Assembly (NCBI GenBank): GCA_002887195.1
Contig: PJAB01002021.1
Coordinates: forward strand, 1-10,915
Reading direction: 5' to 3'
Source of the DNA: Chrysochromulina parva
Taxonomy: Eukaryota > Haptophyta > Prymnesiales > Chrysochromulinaceae
DNA: 10,915 nt
Positions 1 to 4,900 of this stretch are shown here, piece by piece. The number at the start of each line of letters is the position of its first letter. The first letter of the stretch is position 1. The notes under the pieces were generated by a model. That model was not told the DNA's origin and did not search any database. It was given only the letters and a program-made list of their open reading frames with translations. The position numbers and the translations under genes were made by a program.

Positions 1-129
1 CATCGTAGTAGTCGGTACATACATGTGCGTCGCAGTCAATAGTGTGTGAGTGGCATCAATTTCAGGGCCTAAATGTAGTGATTTACAGTCAATATCGCCA
101 AAAATTTCGCGCCTGCGGCGTGCTGAAAA

Positions 130-150
130 CCCGCGCGCTACGCGCGCGGG
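130..150. repeat. Perfect GC-rich inverted repeat (9-bp stem, 3-nt loop)
   Basis: The arm CCCGCGCGC is followed by the loop TAC and the exact reverse complement GCGCGCGGG. The stem is entirely G/C, so the RNA or single-stranded DNA would fold stably. It lies about 230 bases upstream of the ALG5-like reading frame in non-coding DNA. No T-run follows, and the context is eukaryotic, so I do not call a bacterial-type terminator. Its function is unknown. Confidence 0.6.
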
Positions 151-355
151 GCAACTTGATTACCCCCCCTCTATAGAGCACCCCCGTCACTTCCCAAGAG
201 GCCGTCGATACCCCGGGATCAGCACAAGTCATGATTTAACATCAGCATATCCCAAGGCCATCATTTGGTACCACGGACAATATACATGTATGTGTTCTGT
301 GTGTCCGCCTCTTCGCCCAAGTCAAAGCCATCAAGCGAGGAAGAAAGTCATCAGA

Positions 356-373
356 GCTGACCTTTTCACACAG
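356..373 (+). other. Possible 3' splice site just upstream of the ALG5-like ATG
   Basis: A branch-point-like GCTGAC is followed by the pyrimidine stretch CCTTTTC and then CACACAG, five bases before the ATG at 378. The ALG5-like frame also stays open upstream, back to a TAA at 237-239, with no ATG in between. Known ALG5 proteins carry an N-terminal membrane anchor that is missing from the visible frame, so an upstream exon would make sense. The motif alone is weak evidence. Confidence 0.3.
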
Positions 374-377
374 ATCC

Positions 378-1196
378 ATGCTCGAAGTGCTCCATTTTGC
401 CAGCGCCACGATCGCTCGCACGCCATCGCTGTCGGTAGTGATTCCGGCGTTTAACGAGCGCGAGCGCCTGCCGAAGCCTCTCGCAGCGTCGCTCCTCTAC
501 TTGCGCACGCAAGCGCGAGACTGGGAGGTGATTGTGGTGGACGATGGCAGCACCGACGAGACGGCAGCAGCATTGAGCAGCCTGCGTGAAGACGAGCCGC
601 ATCGTCTACGCGTCGTGCGCTCGCCGAGGAATTGTGGTAAGGGAGCAGCACTCGCGGCGGGTGCGTGCTTCGCCGCGGGCGAGCGCATCCTCCTCATGGA
701 CGCGGACGGCAGCACTCCGCTTACAGCACTTCAGGATCTAGAGGACGTGATGGACCGTGTTGGCTGCAGCATTGTTGTGGGAGAGCGTTGCGCGTCCCGG
801 CCATGGTACCGGGAGCTCATGGGTTACACCTTCCGTGCCCTCGCGTCCATGGCCGTGAGTGGCGTGACCGACACTCAGTGCGGCTTCAAGCTGCTGACGC
901 GTGATGCTGCCGCTCTCACCCTGCCGCACCTGCACATTGAGCGATGGGCTTACGACGTCGAGATGCTGTACGTTGCGCAGCGTCTCGGGCTGGGCGTCGT
1001 CTCGGCGCAGGTCCCCTTTGAGGACGTGCCTGGCTCCAAGGTGACGTGGTGGACGCCGGTCGAGATGCTGCTCGACGTGCTACGTGTCAGTACATTCTAC
1101 CGCCTTGGGATGTGGGAACTGCCGCAGCGGGGAGCGCAAAGCAACGGAAAAGGAAGCGCGCGACCCCGTCGAGGCACATACACCTTGCTGATTTGA
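378..1196 (+). CDS. ALG5: Dolichyl-phosphate beta-glucosyltransferase (ALG5-like, GT2 family)
   Basis: The enzyme moves glucose from UDP-glucose to dolichyl phosphate at the ER membrane, giving the donor for the last glucoses of the N-glycan precursor. The 272-residue product has a GT-A fold typical of family GT2: VVIPAFNE at 20-27, VVDDGSTDE (DDGS at 55-58), NCGKGAAL at 85-92, and the metal-site DAD at 108-110. The C-terminal half has the features that separate ALG5 from dolichyl-phosphate mannose synthase: DTQCGFKLLTR near 165-175, HIERWAYDVEMLY near 186-198, and GSK at 219-221. About 17 residues precede the catalytic core, whereas typical ALG5 proteins have a hydrophobic anchor and around 60 residues there. 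I chose the first in-frame ATG, but an upstream exon is likely, or the protein is a shortened form. The last 20 residues are poorly conserved-looking and basic. Family assignment is strong; the 5' end is not. Confidence 0.85.
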   Translation: MLEVLHFASATIARTPSLSVVIPAFNERERLPKPLAASLLYLRTQARDWEVIVVDDGSTDETAAALSSLREDEPHRLRVVRSPRNCGKGAALAAGACFAAGERILLMDADGSTPLTALQDLEDVMDRVGCSIVVGERCASRPWYRELMGYTFRALASMAVSGVTDTQCGFKLLTRDAAALTLPHLHIERWAYDVEMLYVAQRLGLGVVSAQVPFEDVPGSKVTWWTPVEMLLDVLRVSTFYRLGMWELPQRGAQSNGKGSARPRRGTYTLLI

Positions 1197-1507
1197 TTCA
1201 CGTGAGCCGTCCTTTGAGACGGAGGTGTGGTGGGCGCGGGTGTGGCCGCGACATCACTGACTGACTGTTTGTCTGCCTCACACCCTGAAGACTTTTTCTC
1301 CCGCCACCTTTTGGCTGTTTTGGCCCCTTATACTACTCGGAAGATGGCAGCCTTTTCTGTCGTCTCTCGATAGAGGATAGGCCGTCCGCCCCCTTTGTTA
1401 CCCTTCGTAAACCCTTCATACATTTACACGAACCCATGTGTCTTTTTCGCGTAAATAGATGCAAGTCACCAACACTTGGAATGTTATTGTAGTTTTCCGA
1501 CCGGACT
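1197..1507. other. Intergenic stretch after the ALG5-like gene
   Basis: No gene is recognised. The stretch is relatively T- and pyrimidine-rich, with blocks such as ACTTTTTCTCCC and CACCTTTTGGCTGTTTTGG, and short AT-rich pieces near 1413-1425 and 1450-1460. It contains the microrepeat ACTGACTGACT near 1255. It probably holds the 3' untranslated region and polyadenylation site of the ALG5-like gene, but no AATAAA is present and I cannot place the cleavage site. Confidence 0.4.
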
Positions 1508-1711
1508 ATGCCGAGGGCGGGATGGACGCGTGGCGCGGGGAGGTCGCGTGGCGATTTCTGCAACGACGTGCTCTCGTTCGGCAAGGACGTAGCGAAGCAC
1601 GGCGTCCAGGCAATCGACCTGGCCGCCAAGTATGACCCCAAGAAGAAACATGCCTCCTTCAACGACGCGGCGCTCGCAGGCCTTATCCATGAGACTCATG
1701 GCAGCGGATAG
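1508..1711 (+). CDS. Possible small protein or exon, 67 residues, unknown
   Basis: I do not recognise this protein. From about residue 15 the codons end almost always in G or C (GAT TTC TGC AAC GAC GTG CTC TCG TTC GGC AAG), matching the real genes in the window, while the first 14 residues are a Gly/Arg-rich run with less protein character. Residues 16-45 could form an amphipathic helix, followed by a basic patch (DPKKK). The frame is closed by a TAG at 1490-1492 upstream, so it is either a short complete gene or a terminal exon whose true start lies elsewhere. The opposite strand also carries a 92-codon frame over the same bases, which I consider the shadow. A TATA-like sequence follows 10 bases after the stop. 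Confidence 0.35.
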   Translation: MPRAGWTRGAGRSRGDFCNDVLSFGKDVAKHGVQAIDLAAKYDPKKKHASFNDAALAGLIHETHGSG

Positions 1712-1721
1712 AGCGCCCCCG

Positions 1722-1729
1722 TATAAAGG
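1722..1729 (+). promoter_or_regulatory. TATA-box-like sequence upstream of the large gene
   Basis: TATAAAGG stands in otherwise GC-rich DNA, 230 bases before the first ATG of the 1904-codon frame. If used, transcription would start near 1750 and give a 5' leader of about 200-320 bases. The pyrimidine-rich CTCTCCCGCAG that follows could alternatively be a 3' splice site. No other core promoter element supports it. Confidence 0.3.
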
Positions 1730-1826
1730 CTCTCCCGCAGGCGAGACTGACGCTGAGAGCATACTCTGCGGAGCTAGGTCCTAGGAAAAGGGGCCTCGGG
1801 TGTCCTTGGGTCCCTTGTACATGTAG

Positions 1827-1913
1827 ATGGCCGAAACCGCCGTCGCGTTGTGCACAATCACCCCATCGCGAGAACTTTTGTGCGCGGCGGCCCGTTCCAC
1901 TACATTGACGTGA
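1827..1913 (+). other. Possible upstream ORF of 28 codons in the leader of the large gene
   Basis: An ATG at 1827 opens 28 codons ending in TGA at 1911-1913, just before the first ATG of the large gene at 1952. A second, minimal ATG-TAG pair lies at 1821. If the leader starts near the TATA-like box, these would be translated first and could lower initiation on the main frame. There is no sign of conservation to judge from, so this is only a positional observation. Confidence 0.2.
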
Positions 1914-1951
1914 ACCCACCCTTGCACTAAAAAGACGTAAAAAAGACATGC

Positions 1952-4900
1952 ATGCAGAACACACACGCGAGAATCGGGATCTCGCGGCGCGCCTGTGACG
2001 TTTCGAAGCTCCATAAAAGTCGCCTCGAAGCCACTGCCCTGACATTGCCGGTCAGTTCGGGCCGCATGGGAAAAAGCAAGAGCCCAAATGCTGGGCGCAA
2101 AAGCCCCACGCCAGTAAACGTGCCGTGTGACAGCGCGCTAGCAAGCCTAGAGCTCTTCGCATCCGATGGGGGCGAGGAGCCAATCGTACCACGTCAGGTG
2201 CACGGATCCTTTCCTATCTCGCCATCCTCGTCGATCAAAACTGCCCTGCCACCAGGCATGCTATGGGTGAGCGTGCGCGCGACAGCTCGCAACGCCAGGG
2301 CTCGAGTGCGCATCTACCGATGGGATCCTTCAACGTCCAACGAGGGCCGCCAGGAGCGAGATGCATGCGAGCGGCTCCACATGACCCTGTGTGAGAAGCC
2401 GCTCGAGCACCACTCAAGGACAGAGCAACAGGCAGCTGTTGTCATCCAAGCAATCTCGCGAGGGCTTGCGGTGCGTAAGGCACCAGAAGCGGATTTAGCT
2501 CCTGCAGCCGATCCACCTCTGGAGAACATCACAATGACGGCCGCCGAGTGGACAGTGAAGCATAGTGCTGAGCTGCTGCAACGAGTGAGACACGCCGCGG
2601 AGCTTCGATGGAAGGCAGTGGACGGGCTGCATCAGCAGCAGCAGGCGCAGAGGGAGGAGGAGGCTCGGGTGATGCTCGCTGCTCACAAGAAACGAAAGGA
2701 GAAGGCAGCTGCGAAGGCCGCCAAGCGCGCCAAGGGCAATGCAGGCGGCAAAGGAGGTTTCAGTGATGAGACGGCGCCGCTACCCGAGCCGAAGGCAGTG
2801 CTCTTGCCAAGCGATGATCAGTTCGCCACGTTGCGGCCGCTCGCGGAGTTGCCGCCCTTGCTGCTCAACTTCCTGCGTGCCAACTTGCTCACGGTTCACA
2901 TGCATTTGAGTGGTGCGCGAGGCGGAACAAGAGGAGGCGCGGACGGCACTGGGGGAGGAGATACGGCGGCGGGTGTGAACGCGGACGGCACTGGGGGAGG
3001 AGATGCGGCGGCGGGTGTGAACGCGGACGGCACGCTGTCGGTGGAGGCCTTCAAGGCATGCTTGCGGGACCTTGGCTTCCAATCGGCACTTCATGACCCG
3101 ACCGACGACTTGGACGCCATGATCATCTCCCTGTGCCGCGCCCTCGGCGGGGGCCGTCATCTTCCGATGGCGTCGCTCCACCAGTACCTGCTTGCAGCCT
3201 CGCCCGAGCTCCATCGGACGGACTTGCAGCGGATCAGCATGTACGAGCCGGCCCTCTTCGCGGAGCAAATACCCTCCCCTCCCAAGGCAGGCGGCAAGGG
3301 AGCTTCCAAGGGTGGCACCAACGGCTCGTCCAAGGGAGGGGCCGTCGCAGCAAGCGCACCGGATGCCGCGGCCGCTAACGCCGCTAAGGAGCAAGTCGCT
3401 CTGAAGCAAGCCCATCCCGAGAGGATCTTGCTGGTCCGTGTGGTGGTGATTGCCGAGGATCTGAGCACGACCACGTACACGCTCGAGGTACGCGTCGCTC
3501 CTCCGCTCTGCATCCCGCCGCTGCCCGACTCTCTCCGGCCGCTCATGGCACACATCGTGCGCTACCATGGCGTCTCTGTGCAAGTGAAGCGCGCCTTCGG
3601 CCAGAGCGCCGTCCCGGGCAAGTCCATCGAGCCCACAGAGGCGCCGTCCCGGGCAAGCCCATCGAGGAGGGCACCGAATGTTCTCTCGCAATCTCGCACC
3701 TACGGCCAGCAAGCACGCACCCTCCTGCACAAGGCTAGCGATCAAGACGAGCGCGCGCACCGCGCGGCCGTCGCGAGTGGCACCGCGCTCAACGGTGAGC
3801 TGGCGCTCAGCTGCGAGCGCTTCGTAGCGTGCTGCGTGATGTTGCGGATCGCAGTCGGCGAGGTAGCCAGGCTCGCCTTCGCTCAAGTGAGTCGTGAACG
3901 TCCCAACGCGCTGCTCGGTGCCTCGGGAGTGTGGTGCGCCTTCTTCTTTAGCTGTGTGCGCTCGCTCTCGTCGGACCCCCTCGACGTTAGCCGCCCCTTG
4001 CACCGCTGGTTCTTCGACATGGACGCCGTGCTCGCGCTCGCCACGGTCAAGCTCGAGCCACTCCAGTACAACCTACGCGCGGCGGCCACTGTCAATGCCG
4101 GGCTGCTCCACGGCGAGAGCGCCCTCCTCACCCAGCTTGGATCGGCGCTGTCGAGGGCGGGACATGGAGGCAATGCTTCGGCGGGTGCGACTCACTATCT
4201 TGTCAGCGGCAGGCTGCTCGCGCGCGGGGATGATGCACTCCTCAACGAGGTCCACAGCGCCGGATCGAGGTCCGAATCGAGGTCCGGATCGACCGTAGGG
4301 CACGCGGAGCTGCTCGGCACGGCGCTGCACCGCACGCAGGCGTCGAGCACTCGAGGCTGGTCAAGGCTCCAGATCGAGATTTTCGGCCGATCCGTCGTTC
4401 GGATTCGTGCCATCACGGAAGCGTGGTCCAAGAGCGGGCGCACGAACAAGGCGGAACAGCTCGTCCCGAAGATTGAGTGGAGAGCCCTTGCACGCAAATG
4501 GCGCTCCGAAGTCGACGCCTCTGCGGACATGGACGGCGGATTTGCCGCGTCGGAGAAGGACGAGCGCCAGATACTAAGGCAGGGCAAGTTTGTGTTCATG
4601 CAAGCCGCGATGGAGGAGCAGCAGTGGCCCTCTGCGTCCGCACCAGTGATGCAGAGGCCCACGTCGTCACGATGTGCGGTGGGCAACCTCAGATCACATC
4701 TCGGGAGCACACATGAGGTCGGTACCAACATGGAAGTTGGAGCTACTCAACCAGCCCCAGCCGCACCATCAGACTGGGGTCGCAACATGAGCGCCCCACG
4801 TGTGGCGGCTCAACTACCGGCAACTCCTGTGGACTCGAGCACCGAGCGCCGTCTCGAGCGCCTCGCGCGCTCGGAGCCCATGCACTCGATGATCGCACGC

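Larger units (their letters stand above)
1..377. other. Non-coding stretch upstream of the ALG5-like gene
   Basis: I see no convincing gene here; the reading frames present lack the G/C third-position bias of the neighbouring genes. Visible elements are the GC hairpin at 130-150, a C-run next to the palindrome CTCTATAGAG (169-178), and a possible 3' splice site ending at 373 (GCTGAC branch-like sequence, CCTTTT tract, then CACACAG). A GTGAGT donor-like site begins at 46. These could bound an intron of about 328 bases, but this is inference from short motifs. Confidence 0.4.

Noticed and set aside
21..45. A possible first exon for the ALG5-like gene (ATG at 23, donor-like GTGAGT at 46, joining at 374).
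   Set aside because: The join keeps frame, but it adds only about nine residues and no hydrophobic anchor, so it does not explain the missing N-terminus. The motif match could be chance.
1484..1762. A 92-codon minus-strand frame opposite the 67-codon ORF.
   Set aside because: Third-position bias and codon choice fit the plus strand better. The minus frame runs through the TATA-like box and ends in AT-rich flank.
2780..4003. A 407-codon open frame on the minus strand, antisense to the large gene.
   Set aside because: It is a shadow: the G/C-ending codons of the plus-strand gene suppress stops on the other strand. Its translation is rich in Arg, Gly and Ala without domain-like pattern, and it overlaps the EF-hand-like segment and the in-frame 42-base repeat of the plus strand.
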